Origin: Adiantum capillus-veneris
Taxonomy: Eukaryota; Streptophyta; Polypodiopsida; Polypodiales; Pteridaceae
Assembly: GCA_014529385.2 (NCBI GenBank)
Contig: CM043965.1
Coordinates: forward strand, 13,427,412-13,491,411
Length of the DNA stretch: 64,000 nucleotides
Direction of reading: 5' to 3'
Positions 25,238 through 37,112 of this stretch are shown here, in pieces (within the stretch, counting starts at the first letter, position 1; each line of letters starts with the position of its first letter). The position numbers and the translations under genes were made by a program. The notes below the pieces were generated by a model that had not been told where the DNA came from, searched no databases, and was given only the letters and a program-made list of their open reading frames with translations.

Positions 25238-26203
25238 GTGTTATGTAGTGGTGAAAAGGATATTTACAATATCCAAAAATTTGGTGGGACGAATTTTTCT
25301 ATCTGGAAAGAGAAGATTCAAGATGTTCTTATACAAAAAGGCAAGCTAGATCCTATCATGGAGCGCTCAGAGGGTGAGTATACAGATGTTGAGTGGGAGA
25401 AACTTGATGCTAATGCCAAATCTGCCCTCCGTTTGCATTTGGCCGAGTCTGTGTACTTTACTATAGTTGGAGAAAGAACTGCTAGAGATGTATGGGATAA
25501 GTTGTGTTCCAGTTATGAGAACAAAAGTTCCACTAATAAGGTTTTCTTGATGAAGAAGCTGTTTGACCTTTGTATGAAGGAAGAGGGCACTATTTCTACT
25601 CACTTTAATGAGTTCAATATCATTTTCACTCAGTTGACCACTCAGAATTTGGTCTTCGATGAGGAAATCAAATGTATCTTCTTGCTATGCAGTTTACCCT
25701 TGTCTTGGGATACGTTATGTACTGCGATTAGAAACTCAGCACCTAGTACTAGTCTCGTGTATAATGACATCCTTGGGAGTCTGTTTACCGAGGAGATTCG
25801 CAGGAAAGCTCTCGAAGGCAAGAAGGATGGTGATGCATATGTTGCTAGTGATAGACAGAGGGGTCGCACTGAAAGTCGTGCCAAAATCAAGGAACGTGGG
25901 GGCTCATGCAGTATGTCTTGGGGTTCTATGTGTAATGTCAAGTGCTATCACTGCAATAAAAAAGGGCATGTGAAGAAGGATTGCAAGAAATGGCAGCAAA
26001 GCAAGAAGGATAAACAATCCGTTGAAACTTCTAAGTCTGATGATTCAAACAAGGGCAAAGCAAAGTTAGAGGAGATCAATGTGCTAGAGTCCCCAAATGC
26101 TCCTATTGGAGAGACTCTTCCAACGGTTTTTATGCCACTTACCTCTAATGTGGTCTTCACAGCAGATCTACCTATCGAGGCTCTTGTTACAGATGATGCA
26201 TAG
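25238..26203 (+). pseudogene. gag of copia C, with start of protease linker
   Basis: A 321-residue open frame. The UBN2-type gag begins near YNIQKFGGTNFSIWKEKIQD and continues with SAKSALRLHLAESV-type and LPLSWDTLCTAIRN blocks. An intact zinc knuckle CYHCNKKGHVKKDC lies at about 25945-25986, followed by a lysine-rich tail. The true start codon is unsure, because the first residues before DIYNIQKF look like leader sequence. The frame ends at a TAG just before the protease motif. The product would be the nucleocapsid protein. Confidence 0.82.
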
Positions 26204-29190
26204 TATGCACATAACTGGATAGTAGATTCTCGTGCGAGTTTCCATGAGACACCACATAGAGAGTGTTTCTCTACTTATTCTCACTCTTGTGGCAAAGTGA
26301 GACTTGGTGATGCTTATGAACTAGACATCAAGGGTGTTGGAAACATCAAATTTCATCTAAGGAATGGCACGCACTTTAATTTATGTAATGTCAGACATGT
26401 GCCCAAGTTGACTAAAAGCTTGATTTTTGTTGGTCAGCTTGATGATTTGGGCTACAACACCACATTTGGCAATGGTTCGTGGATAGTACACAAAGGTAAT
26501 CTTGTTGTACTCAGAGGTCAAAAGCATGGTACCTTGTATTCCATGCATGTGTCAGATGTTGGTCATGATTACATATCTACAGCCGAGCTGTCGTCTCCTA
26601 CTGAGTTGTGGCATTGTCGGCTAGGTCATATTAGCCAAAAAGAAATGAGAACTCTGACTCGTTTTGGCTACTTACCTGTCTTGTCTTATGTTGACTTTCC
26701 TGTTTGTGAGCACTGTATCTATGGCAAACAGACTAGGTCCGTGCACTTACTATTGGGTCAAAAGCGAGCTGAACCACTAGATTTAGTACATAGTGATGTT
26801 TGTGGTCCTATGTAAACCAAATCTCTAGGGGGGCCAACTATTTTGTGACATTGATAGATGACTCTACTTGAAAGGTGTGGGCATATCCTTTGAAACAGGA
26901 GGATCAAGTTCATCTTGTGTTCCAGAAATTTTTAGCACTCATTGAGAATCAGTCTGGCAAGAAACTCAAGAGGTTGCGGACTGACAACGGTGGAGATTAT
27001 GTCTCCAAGGAGTTTGACAATTTCTATGCTAAAAGGGGGATTAAAAGGCAATTTATTGCACCATACACACCAGCTCAGAATGGAGTTGCTGAGCGCATGA
27101 ATCGTACGATTCAGAAAAGAGTCACAGCCATGCTTTCTAGGGAAAATCTCACATAAGGCTTTTGGGCAGAAGCCGTCTTGACCGCAGTGCACATTATAAA
27201 TTGTTCGTCTAGTACGCCATTGAATTATGAGATTCCAGAAGAATTATGGTCTAAACGTAAGCCCCACTATGACTATCTACGTGTTTTTGGTTGTGAAGCT
27301 TATGCTCACATCCCTAAACAACTTCGACATAAGTTAGAGCCAAAGTCACATACATGTATTTTCATTGGATATGGTGCAGATGGAGAGATGGGATATCGTC
27401 TCTGGCACCCGAAATCTCATCGAGTCATCCGTAGTTCAGATGTGATCTTCAATGAGTCGAAGATGCATAAACAACCTATCAAGGAAATAGAAATTCGGAG
27501 AGTCACTTTTGAGGATGTTGCCTCAGAGACAGTGAAATCAACTCAGCGGGCTAGTGATGTACCTTCCACTAGCAATGCTCCAGAGGGAGCGGATAGAAAT
27601 GGTCAAGGAGTGAGACGGTCTACTAGAGTCTCTCGTCCTCCTGCGCGTTTTGAGCCATGTCTTGATTACATCATGTTGATCGATTGCGGTGAGCCAAGCT
27701 GCTACCAAGAAGCCATGATGACGGATGATGTGGTGAAGTGGGAGCAGGCTATGGAATTTGAGTATAACTCGAATCTGGCTAATGACACTTGGGACTTGGT
27801 AGAACTGCCAAATGATGCAAAAGATTATCTTGCAAATGGGTTTACAAGAAGAAATTTACCTCAAGTGATCCAAATCCAAAGTACAAGGCTAGAGTTGTAG
27901 CCAAAGAATTCAAACAGTAAAAGGGAGTCGATTTTGATGAAATCTTCTCGCCTGTGGTCAAGATGAGAACGCTTAGGACCGTACTTGGTCTTGTAGCGAT
28001 TGAGGACATGGAACTTGTGGAAATGGATGTGAAGACAACATTTCTTCACGGGGATCTCGATGAGGATGTTTACATGCAGCAGCCTGAAGGGTTTGTTCAG
28101 GAGAGCGCATCTCGTGAGGAGCTAGTATGTAAGCTCAAAAAGTCACTTTATGGCTTAAAGAAGGGTTCAAGGCACTCGTATCATAAATTTGGTGCATGTA
28201 TGAGGTCTCAAGGATATAAAAGGAGCGAAGAGGATCACTGCTTGTACACAAGAAAGCTAGATCATGGCTTGATGATCATTCTAGTTTTGTATGTTGATGA
28301 CATGCTTATAGCTGGGAAATCCATTGTGGAAATTGCCAACTTAAAAAAAACACTTAGCAATAATTCTGCAATGAAAGATTTGGGGGATGCTACACACTTT
28401 CTTGGCGTGCAAATCAAAAGAGATCGCAAACGTCGTATACTTGAGTTTTCTCTGGAAACATACATTGAGAAAGTTTTGCAGCGTTTCAATATGCAGGGGG
28501 GGAAAGCATTGAGTACCCCAATGCAGGCATTCTTGAAACTCAGCAAGGAAGATGCACCCAAATCTGATGTGGAGCGAGCTGAAATGGCTAAGGTACCATA
28601 TTCTTCGGCAGTGGGTAGTCTCATGTATGCTATGGTGGCCACAAGACCAGACATTGCTTTTGCAGTGGGTGTGGTGAGCCGATATATGGAAAATCCTGGC
28701 AGCAAGCATTGAGAAGCAGTGAAGCACATTCTTAGGTACCTCAAACGTACGGTCGGTAGGTGTTTACGCTTCGAGAACAGTGATGCAACCATCGTGGGTT
28801 ATGCGGATGCAGACTATGCGGGTTATGTCGACAATAGGAGATCGACATTTGGCTATGTCTTCATATTTTTTGGAGCAACAGTATCTTGGAGGTCATGTCT
28901 TCAAGATTGTACGTCGTCTTCCATTAGGGAAGGAGAGTACGTTGCAATTGTTGGATGCAAGTAGAGAGGCTGTATGGTTATCTCACTTGGTCAGACATCT
29001 TGGCATTGATGAGACTCCAAGTGATATATTGTGATAGTCAGAGTGCTCTTGCATTGGCAAGGAATCCCATATTTCACTCCAAATTGAAACACATTGAAGT
29101 CAGGCATCATCTCGTGAGAGATTTCTGACCAAGAAGCTCATTGATTTGGTCAAGGTACACACTGACGACAACCTAGCAGACGCTTTGATG
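26204..29190 (+). pseudogene. pol of copia C
   Basis: Protease site WIVDSRASFHET (about 26217-26250; D-S-G-A changed to D-S-R-A). Integrase zinc part ELWHCRLGHIS (about 26604-26636); core with KRLRTDNGGDYVSKEF (about 26970) and NGVAERMNR (about 27080). RT from about 27740, including the VDGMD-type MDVKTTFLHGDLDEDVYMQ (about 28024), YGLKKGSRHSYHKF and LYVDDMLIAGK (about 28287). RNase H with GYADADYAGYVDNRRSTFGY (about 28797-28857). Stops at 26813 and 27154 and a frame change near 27850 and 28900 inactivate it. Confidence 0.87.
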
Positions 29191-29316
29191 AAAGGCTTAG
29201 CTTTGGAGCGGTTAACACATTGCGGTGAGTTGATGGGTATAGGTTGAAGCCACTAGATTTCTTCACAATTGTACATACCAAGTCAGTTGGGCTGCGTTGG
29301 CTTTAAAGTGGGAGTT

Positions 29317-29514
29317 TGTTGGGATTCACGCCAACTAGCCAGACATCCCACTTACTACTAACCCATCTACTAACTTAACCATGTATACACTTATTCTTTA
29401 ATAGAATAGAATAAGGAGCCACAATAGGATAACTTTGTTGTGCGCTCAACCCAAAGCAGGTCTCTCTCTCTGCTCTCGCACTTGCACTCACACACACTTC
29501 CTGCGGCTCCTTCA
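29317..29514 (+). repeat. 3' LTR of copia C
   Basis: 198 bp, nearly the same as 23982-24221 apart from the contracted microsatellite. Confidence 0.93.
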
Positions 29515-30826
29515 GGCTTTAGAAGATAGTATTAGTGTGTGGAGTTGACTAGAAGTAATGGCTCATTGATCGGGATCTCAAGCACTAAGATATGGCAGGT
29601 TGAAGTTGGGAGCAGGTGCTGGGAGAGTAGGAGCAAATTATTTTTTGCAATTTTGGCACCGATGGTTCGAAGTCGTAGTAGTAGAATGCATGGCAGAGGA
29701 TGGGGGTTGGAGTCTGAGATCTGAGATTTTGACCGGGCTTTAAGGATTGAGCACTGGGTCTGTGAGCAATGAATGAGAGGGCCCTAAAATTTGGAAAAAC
29801 ATCGGATTTTTATGAAGTTTTGTGAAGTTTTTCCCTAACTCATAAGGAGGGGGAGACTCAGGTGCTGTCATGTGGCCTAGTAGTAGGCCCATATGCATTG
29901 AGGGGCACTAACAGGTAGGGATATTTATATGGTGTTGGAGTCTCCTCATTGAGCATCCAAGTGAGAGGGAGAGAGAGCTCCTCTTGGGCGGCTATGACGT
30001 GCATGCATGAGCGGCCCTCACGGTGCTGCCTGGGTGGCTTTTGACGCTCATTGGCAGTCCCCTCGATGATGTCTGTGGTGCATCATGTTTGGTGGAGCTT
30101 AGCGCTACTGATGCCCTCACCTTTTATTGAGGACAAAAGTACCCCGTGGGGGGGTAGTAGCATTGGGCGCTATTGGCTTGATATTGAAGGCTCTTATGAA
30201 GTGTATAATGTACCAAGGGGGGTAGCATCCTCTCAAAATTTCTAAGTCACGTGGTTGGATGGACCAATAGGAGACTAGCTACCAAAAAATGTGAAGTACC
30301 TCCATAAGAAGCTTCAAAAAAACATTTTTGGGGGTCTTTTTGGCTTTCTAAAAGAAGCCTTAGTGTTGAGTTGGATTAAGCATACTTTCATTGTTTTCAG
30401 TGCCATGATGGAGACTTACCTTAAATGTTATTTCCATTTTAAAATATTAAATGAATCTTTTTATTTCACCTTTCATACACGGCTTGACTTCACTTGCATT
30501 CTATTCTTTTAGAATTCTCAATTGAAGCCTCACCTTGCATAATTTTAGTAATTCTATACATATACATACATACACACATACATATATTTATTTATTTTAC
30601 ACACACACACACATTATATACTAAATGAGCAAACCATGGTAAAGGGAAGAAAAAATGGTCAAATATATGAGAACTTAGTTCAAAAATCTTACAAATTCAA
30701 AAATTCGACTATTATTTTCGGTTTGCCTTTTTGCAAGGAGGAAACTAAGTCTCTTAATAAAAGAGATATTCTGAACAATGTTTTACATTATATATAATTC
30801 TAGTTAAACTCAACCTAATGATTTTA

Positions 30827-30960
30827 TCATTTTCTTATTGTTTTAGAAAGCCATCTTGACCTTTTCACTTGGTTTTTGGGAGGATACCAAGAGTCATTTT
30901 CTTATTGTTTTAGAAAGCCATCCTGACCCTTTCACTTGGTTTTTGGGAGGATACCAAGAG
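30827..30960. repeat. 67-bp tandem duplication
   Basis: 30827-30893 and 30894-30960 differ at two positions by eye. A diverged third copy of the right part and its following sequence is at about 31082-31160. Confidence 0.9.
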
Positions 30961-33107
30961 TTTTGGGAAGAAGGGAGTGCTTGTCAAGCTAAGAGAAGAG
31001 CTTTTGAGTGTGAAGGAACCATACACCCTTTAAAATATAAAGCACCTCTATAAGAGGCTTCAAAAAATTGGGGGGTCTTTTTTTTTTGGGAGGAGACCAG
31101 GAGTTTCTTGCGAAGAGGGAGTGCGTGTCAAGCTAACAGAAGAGCTTTTGAGAGTGTACGGTGCCTATGAAGGCAAGAGTGAGATTTTTTGTCAAAGCTA
31201 GCCATGGTGTTGGTACCTTGAAGGTTGGAAGTGCTTTTTTAATCAAGATCAAGTCCGCTTTGCTCCGTGTGGTGTTGATTTCCCCCATCCCCCCTCTCTT
31301 TCTCCTCCTCTCGTTTTTTTTTTTTGCGGTGTTGGTTGTGGATGTGTGTGCCCCTCGAACCGGCGGTGTCTGTGTGTGAAGAGAGTGATTAAGAGGTATA
31401 GTGTGAGTTGGAAGTACCGAAATGAACTCCAATGGTGCTTCCATGTGGCATGGCGATCTTGCCGGTTGTGTGTGCATTGGAACGTGTGCAGGCAAGGTCC
31501 TAATAGTGTGATTTGTCTCTTTTGAAGGTGTTTTCTAGAACAGAGGTGCTATGAATACCCTGAGATGTATAGAAACAACTGTGTATATTTCAGATGTGCT
31601 ACCCATTCCGCCTGTCCAACTTTCGCACGTGCGTGCATGGGCGTGCACATGCGCACGCACACACACATGATCCAAATTTACCGCAAATTATGCCTTGATT
31701 AGTGATATTTATCCTTGAATGCCTAAAATTTGACCTTGAATCTAGCTCCCAAGGAAATATTACCAAGTGTTTTCCATTCCAATCGAAGAATATGCAATGC
31801 AAACCGAGATGGGTGAGAAATACCTCCCATGGTGGCTTTTCTACTCACACTTCGTTAGTGATTGCAGAGAGAATAAGTGAGTAGAGAAGCCATGAGCTAT
31901 GCATTTGATCACGTGGTGGAAGCCTTGAACTATTAAAGATGGAGGAGGGAACATATGCCACACTCTGAATTATTTCCACATGCCCTAGCATTATCATTGC
32001 CATAATTTGGGACATCACAACCACCCACCTATAAAATGTGTCAGAAACCCTAAGCCACTTAATAAAGAAGGCCTTTATGTGGGTCACACAGACAAGAAGA
32101 TGCCCAATGTGTTTAGAAAAGCACCTATCATGATGTGGATGCCCCATCGTTGTCACCACATTCCCCAAAATGAGGACAATACTCCTCTATGCTTTGCACA
32201 TTCTTCATTTTGTTGATTTGATCCAATGCGCACAATGACTTTGAGTACAATTGCAATTGTGCCTATATCTAGAATTTTAACTTAGAGGAACATCTAGGCC
32301 ACCGCTAAAAAAAAAAAAAAAAAAAAACCTCTATCTTAGCCATGCTTTTTCAACACGCAAGATAATTAGACGGCTGGGATTCATCCAAAAATTGAAGGTG
32401 TGTACCGGAATCTATAAATAAAATGTCCAAAGTTCGGCCTTGAAAATAAACGTCCAATGAAATTACAAGTGGGTTTTTTAATTATCAACACGGGGATTTC
32501 TACTCTACTTAATAAATTATATAACTGATGTTTTGTTTTAGGAGGTGAGTTTGAAGGAAGAATATGGACTTTTGAATAGAGCTTTCAATTCCAATTTGCT
32601 TCTACAAAGTTGCGTTCAACAACCCACATGGGTACGTGGGTTGTGACTTTTGTATTCTTCTTTGATGTCTGGAGACCTCCACAGAATAAAGAATGGTGGC
32701 AAAGTTGTGTGGTAAAGAGACATGGCTCCTTTGGGTCGTTCTGGCTCCTTTGGGTCGTTCAAGGTCTAACACTTAAGAGTGAAGGTCTTTCTCAACTTTG
32801 TGCTCTCTCCCTTGCATGACTTTTTTGTACCATGCATCGTAAACGAGTCAAGAAAAATTTACTATCACCTTTACAATGCATGAAAATTGAGGCCTACATA
32901 TCGAGCTTGTTTTCTTGGTGGGGCCAGATTTTTTTGTAAACTCATTCCCTACGCTACATAGAGTAGGCAATGGTTTTGGATCAAACAAAGCTTGGTCCTG
33001 AATTAGGTCAAAATCATGTGTTAATGGGTGAGATGTAGACCTTTTGAGGAAAGCACTCTTTTGTGTTGTGTAAAATACCTTGATTGATATGGGAATCAAG
33101 TCCAAAG

Positions 33108-33173
33108 CCTGAGTCTGAGTCTGAGTCCGAGTCCGAGTCTGAGTCTATGCATTTCACCACAAGGCTACAACCC

Positions 33174-33212
<39 letters not shown>

Positions 33213-33258
33213 CTCATAGGCAAAGAGGGATGCAACCCTAGTACTAGTAGTAGTAGTA
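33108..33258. repeat. Hexamer (GAGTCT)n and trinucleotide (TAG)n arrays
   Basis: A GAGTCT/GAGTCC hexamer array of about 38 bp is followed by (TAG)n at about 33174-33211 and a second, interrupted TAG run near 33240. Confidence 0.9.
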
Positions 33259-34177
33259 TGTGGCTCATAGGCAAAGGGGACTCAATGGGAAGAAATACCT
33301 TAACATAATATCAATAGTAATCAGCTTTGGGACTATGATGGAAAAGATTAAAACAAGTTATAATGAAACACACGACCATTTGAAAAGACTAGTCCTACTG
33401 TGGAATTATGTAAAACCTCCATGACTTGCCCTAATGGACTTTTCCAAAAGTCTTGATAAACCAAAGCCAAATTACTAAATTCTCATCTCGATGGTGACTA
33501 GATTTGACCCTAGGAAAATTTAGCACGAACTTTTGACCCTAGGCAAATTTTTCTTTTCTTGCATGGGCTCCATGTGTACATGGATCCCTCTATGTCCCTT
33601 TGAGCGGGGGTAGTTGATACGACTCTTGCTATGGGCTTTCCAAAAGCACCTAGCGTAGGGTTTCTAATCTTATGTTAACCTCCACCTTGTGTCTCTATCC
33701 AATCTTGTGCGCTTTCCACCTCCACAAACTTATGATGACACAACTCACTAGCCTCTCAAAACCCCTAACCATTTTTGGCTTACCCCACATGTTTTTTGAT
33801 ATGCACATCTTGTCGATCTTGCCCCACATGTCCCATAAACGATCACTTATCACGAAAATTGATTGCTCAAATAAGAGAGAGAAGAAGGGGGCGCGAGAGT
33901 GGGGAACACGTGCCAAACAGAGGCCTTTTCTAGGACTACACTGACCAAAGAAGACCCAACATATCATGAGCTTCTCAAAAATTGTCGTGTGTGTGTGTGT
34001 GAGGCCTCCTCTCTATTTGACACACTAGAATATAGTGGGGATCAAGGGTGGCAGTGCATTTGATGATTGCGGGCAAAATCAGACCCACGTGGATGCACTT
34101 GTTGTAATTTTGAGAAATTTGTTAAATTCGGGGCATGCAAAATATAAATTCAAGTTTGAGTCCCCCTTTCTCCCACC

Positions 34178-34230
34178 CCAAGATTGAACCCATGACATCT
34201 CGCTTGGCAGCCGAATGCCTCAACCAGTCA
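34178..34230 (-). repeat. tRNA-derived SINE-like head (copy 1)
   Basis: On the - strand an A-box-like GACTGGTTGAGGC is followed about 30 bp later by GGGTTCAATCTT, a good B box. The spacing suits a tRNA-derived RNA polymerase III promoter. The same structure recurs at 36011-36060. No cloverleaf was proven and no poly-A/T tail was pinned down. Confidence 0.4.
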
Positions 34231-34437
34231 TCTATGTGTGCTTCTTGAAAATAATAGAAGTCCACATGGTTCTTTAAATGCAAGCAAAATGTAAATTCAA
34301 AAAATTTGGTAAATTCGGGTGCTCTAACAACATTTGTAAATTTGGGTTTCGAGACCCACGGCTTCGATTTTGCATGCGCTTGTCAAATGCCCCCCTACCC
34401 TTGACCCACTCAATATTGGTGGCTTGTCATATAGCAA

Positions 34438-34517
<80 letters not shown>

Positions 34518-34866
34518 ATTGACTTGTGGACTTACCTTAAAGTACTAGCACTTAGATTAAAAAGCGGATTATAAATTGTACGAGGGGGATTTAAAGGGAG
34601 CCCTATACTTGAGGACTTACTTTAAAATACTAGCACTTGAGATTAAAAAGTGGATTATAAATTGTATGAGGGGATTTAAAGGGAGCTCTATACTTTCAAC
34701 GTGGGTTCCAGCAAAGTTTGACTTCCCTATGTGGAGATGATTCTTCTTGAACCCTTCGTACCATAAAGCTACTTGGCCTTCTAGTTCTTTCTTAAATTCA
34801 AATCTAATGTAGATCGTAATATCTTTTCTAGTGTGGGTGGTTCTTCTCTCTTTAGGGACAACATAT

Positions 34867-35040
34867 TGTTGGCCCTTTAGTGTGTAGAGAGAGAGGTTGG
34901 AGCTTTCTACCTATCATTGTGTGATATGTAGGAACTCCTTACTGCTTCAATTGAGATAATGAATAAGTCGGTAACATTGGCTAGTTATAGGTTGGTGATG
35001 AACATAGACTAGCTATGCATTTGGCTTTTAAACCCAACAA
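34867..35040 (-). repeat. Solo-like copia 3' LTR D' with polypurine tract
   Basis: On the + strand TGTTGGCCC to AACCCAACA. On the - strand it is preceded by CTTAAGTGGGAGAT, the typical copia polypurine tract. Copia RNase H tail remnants follow to about 35500. The 125-bp tandem duplication repeats the LTR end and tract once more. Confidence 0.65.
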
Positions 35041-35717
35041 TCTCCCACTTAAGGGACAATGTGCCTTTAAGCAAACTATGGATACATATACAAGATATGT
35101 AGAGTTTAGTTATAGGTTGGTGATGAATATAGACTAGCCATGCATTTGGCTTTTAAATCCAACAATCTCCCACTTAAGGGACAATGTGCCTTTAAGAAAG
35201 CTATGGACACATAAACAAGATATGTAGAGTCTGTATCTCCACACAATGTTCGTAAGTACTTGACATTGTGCAAACTTCTTGAGGGTAGATGTTTGATTAG
35301 TATCCCAATAGGTTCCTAATCTATGTGAATCCTGACAACCTTAACAAGCTTGTCCTCAAAGACCTCTCAAATGAAGTGACACATCATCAATGTGCTTTCT
35401 CTTTTCAATGAAAACTAGATTCCCTACTAGCTACATAACACTCTGACTATCACATCACAAAATTGTAACTCTAAAAAAATTGACACCTCATCAATGTCTG
35501 AGAAAAAAGGAGAAGCATTGGCGAGGCTCAAGTGTATCTTGCATGCACCAACTATGCCACAAGCAAAGCTATTACCCAATTGTATGCCCTAACAAGCAAA
35601 GTCAATACCTAGGTGTACATATCCATGTCTACTACCATCATAAGTAGAAAACACTCTCTATGAGGCATAACTTGAAAGTATGCACTTGAGCCTAAGATTG
35701 AAATTTTCCGCAAATGA

Positions 35718-35720
35718 GGG

Positions 35721-35768
<48 letters not shown>
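35718..35768. repeat. Poly-G run
   Basis: About 50 bp, nearly all G. Such runs are hard to sequence, so the length is uncertain. Confidence 0.9.
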
Positions 35769-35769
<1 letters not shown>

Positions 35770-35782
35770 TGTGTTAAAAATA

Positions 35783-36257
35783 GGCCTTTTCCATGACTAC
35801 ATCGACCAAAGAAGACCCAACATATCACGAGCTTTAAAAAAAATGCCGTGTGTGTGTGTGTCCTCTCCTATTTGACACGCCATAATATTGAGGGGATCAA
35901 GGGTGAGTGCAACTGCCAACTACGGGCAAAATCGGACCTTTGGATGCATCTGCTATAAATTAGGAAAATTTGGGGCAGGCAAATTGTAATTTTGGGTCCA
36001 AATCCCCCTTGAGACTTGAACCCATGACATCTCACTTGGCAACCCGATGCCGTAACCACTCACTGATGTGTGTTTCTTGAAAATCCGCATGGTTTTGTAA
36101 ATGCATGCAAAATGTAAATCTAGTATATTCGGGTGCTATGACAACAATTGTAAGTTCGGGTCTCTAGATCCACGACTCCAATTTTGCGTGCACCCGTAAA
36201 CTCGATCCACCCAATATTGGTGGCATGTCATATAGAGAGGAGGATGCATATGTGTAT

Positions 36258-36316
<59 letters not shown>

Positions 36317-37112
36317 GCAAACTTGATTGACTTGTGAAATGACCTTAAAGTACTAGCACTTGAGATTGAAAAGTGTATTATAAATTGTACTAGGGATTTA
36401 AAGGGAGCCCTATAATTTCAAAGGTGGGTTCAGCAATGTTTACCTTCCCTATGGGTGGATGATTCTTCTTGAACCCTTCATAGCACAAAGCTACTTGGCC
36501 TTCTCGTTCTTTCTTATATTCAAATCTAATTTAAGTCATAATATAAGAATATTTTTTAGAGTGTGTGGTCTTTCACTCTTTAGAGACATGATGTTGTTGG
36601 CACGCGCGCGCACGCGCACACACACACACACACACACAGGGGGGTTGGAGCTTTCTACCTATCATTGTGTGTGGATGTAGCAACTCCTTATTGATTCAAT
36701 TGAGATAATGAATAAGTTGATAACGATGGCTAGTTGTAGGTTGGGTGGTGAACATAGACTGGTGGCCATGCATTTGGCCTTTAAACCCAACAATCTCCCA
36801 CTTAAGGGCCAATGTGCCTTTGAACAATCTATGGACACATATACAAGGTAAGTAGACTCTAGGTCTCCACATAGTGCTCGTATAGTACTTGACACAATGC
36901 AAACTTCTTGAGTGTAGATGGTTGGTTGGCATCCCAACAAGGTTCAAATCTATGTGAATCCTAACAAGCTTGTCCTCAAAGACTCTCAAATGAAGTGACA
37001 CCTCATTAATGTGATTTCTCTTTTCATGAAACACTAGATTCCCTACTAGCTACATAACACTCTAACTATCACAGTGCAAAATTGAAACTCTTTGTTAATG
37101 TCTAGAGACCCC
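35783..37112. repeat. Copy 2 of the large diverged direct duplication
   Basis: Corresponds to 33920-35500, including the GT/GA microsatellite (36261-36315), SINE-like head and copia 3' end. The local CA/CG tract at 36601-36638 is private to this copy. Confidence 0.8.
36011..36060 (-). repeat. tRNA-derived SINE-like head (copy 2)
   Basis: The - strand shows AGTGGTTACGGCATCGGG followed by GGGTTCAAGTCTC (B box), the counterpart of 34178-34230. Confidence 0.4.

Larger units (their letters stand above)
23982..29514 (+). mobile_element. Ty1/copia element C (different family)
   Basis: LTRs 23982-24221 and 29317-29514 begin TGTTGGGATTC and end CTCCTTCA. The perfect 5-bp target duplication GGCTT lies at 23977-23981 and 29515-29519. 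Initiator-Met-type primer site, gag, protease, integrase, RT, RNase H, and the polypurine tract AAAGTGGGAGTT (29305-29316). The 5,533-bp length is normal. About 1 kb of leader lies between the primer site and gag. Stops and frameshifts in pol mean it is not autonomous. Confidence 0.95.
29520..33919. other. Repeat-rich intergenic DNA, no gene recognised
   Basis: Only short chance ORFs. It contains a 67-bp tandem duplication with a diverged third copy, a short 19-bp tandem (GGCTCCTTTGGGTCGTTC, about 32723-32760), a GAGTCT hexamer array (about 33108-33146) and TAG trinucleotide runs. Sequences at about 30285-30340 and 31035-31085 also resemble each other, pointing to an older duplication of about 750 bp. 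Confidence 0.55.
33920..35500. repeat. Copy 1 of a large diverged direct duplication
   Basis: Matches about 35783-37112 along its length, starting at GACCAAAGAAGACCCAACAT and ending after ACTAGATTCCCTACTAGCTAC. It contains a SINE-like head, a GT/GA microsatellite (34441-34513), a copia 3' LTR and an RNase H tail. It is longer than copy 2 because of an internal 125-bp tandem duplication (34983-35107, 35108-35230) covering the LTR/polypurine-tract border. Confidence 0.8.

Noticed and set aside
31161-31495. ORFs of 72-120 residues on both strands in 31.1-31.5 kb
   Set aside because: No conserved motif, and overlapping frames are open on both strands; treated as chance.
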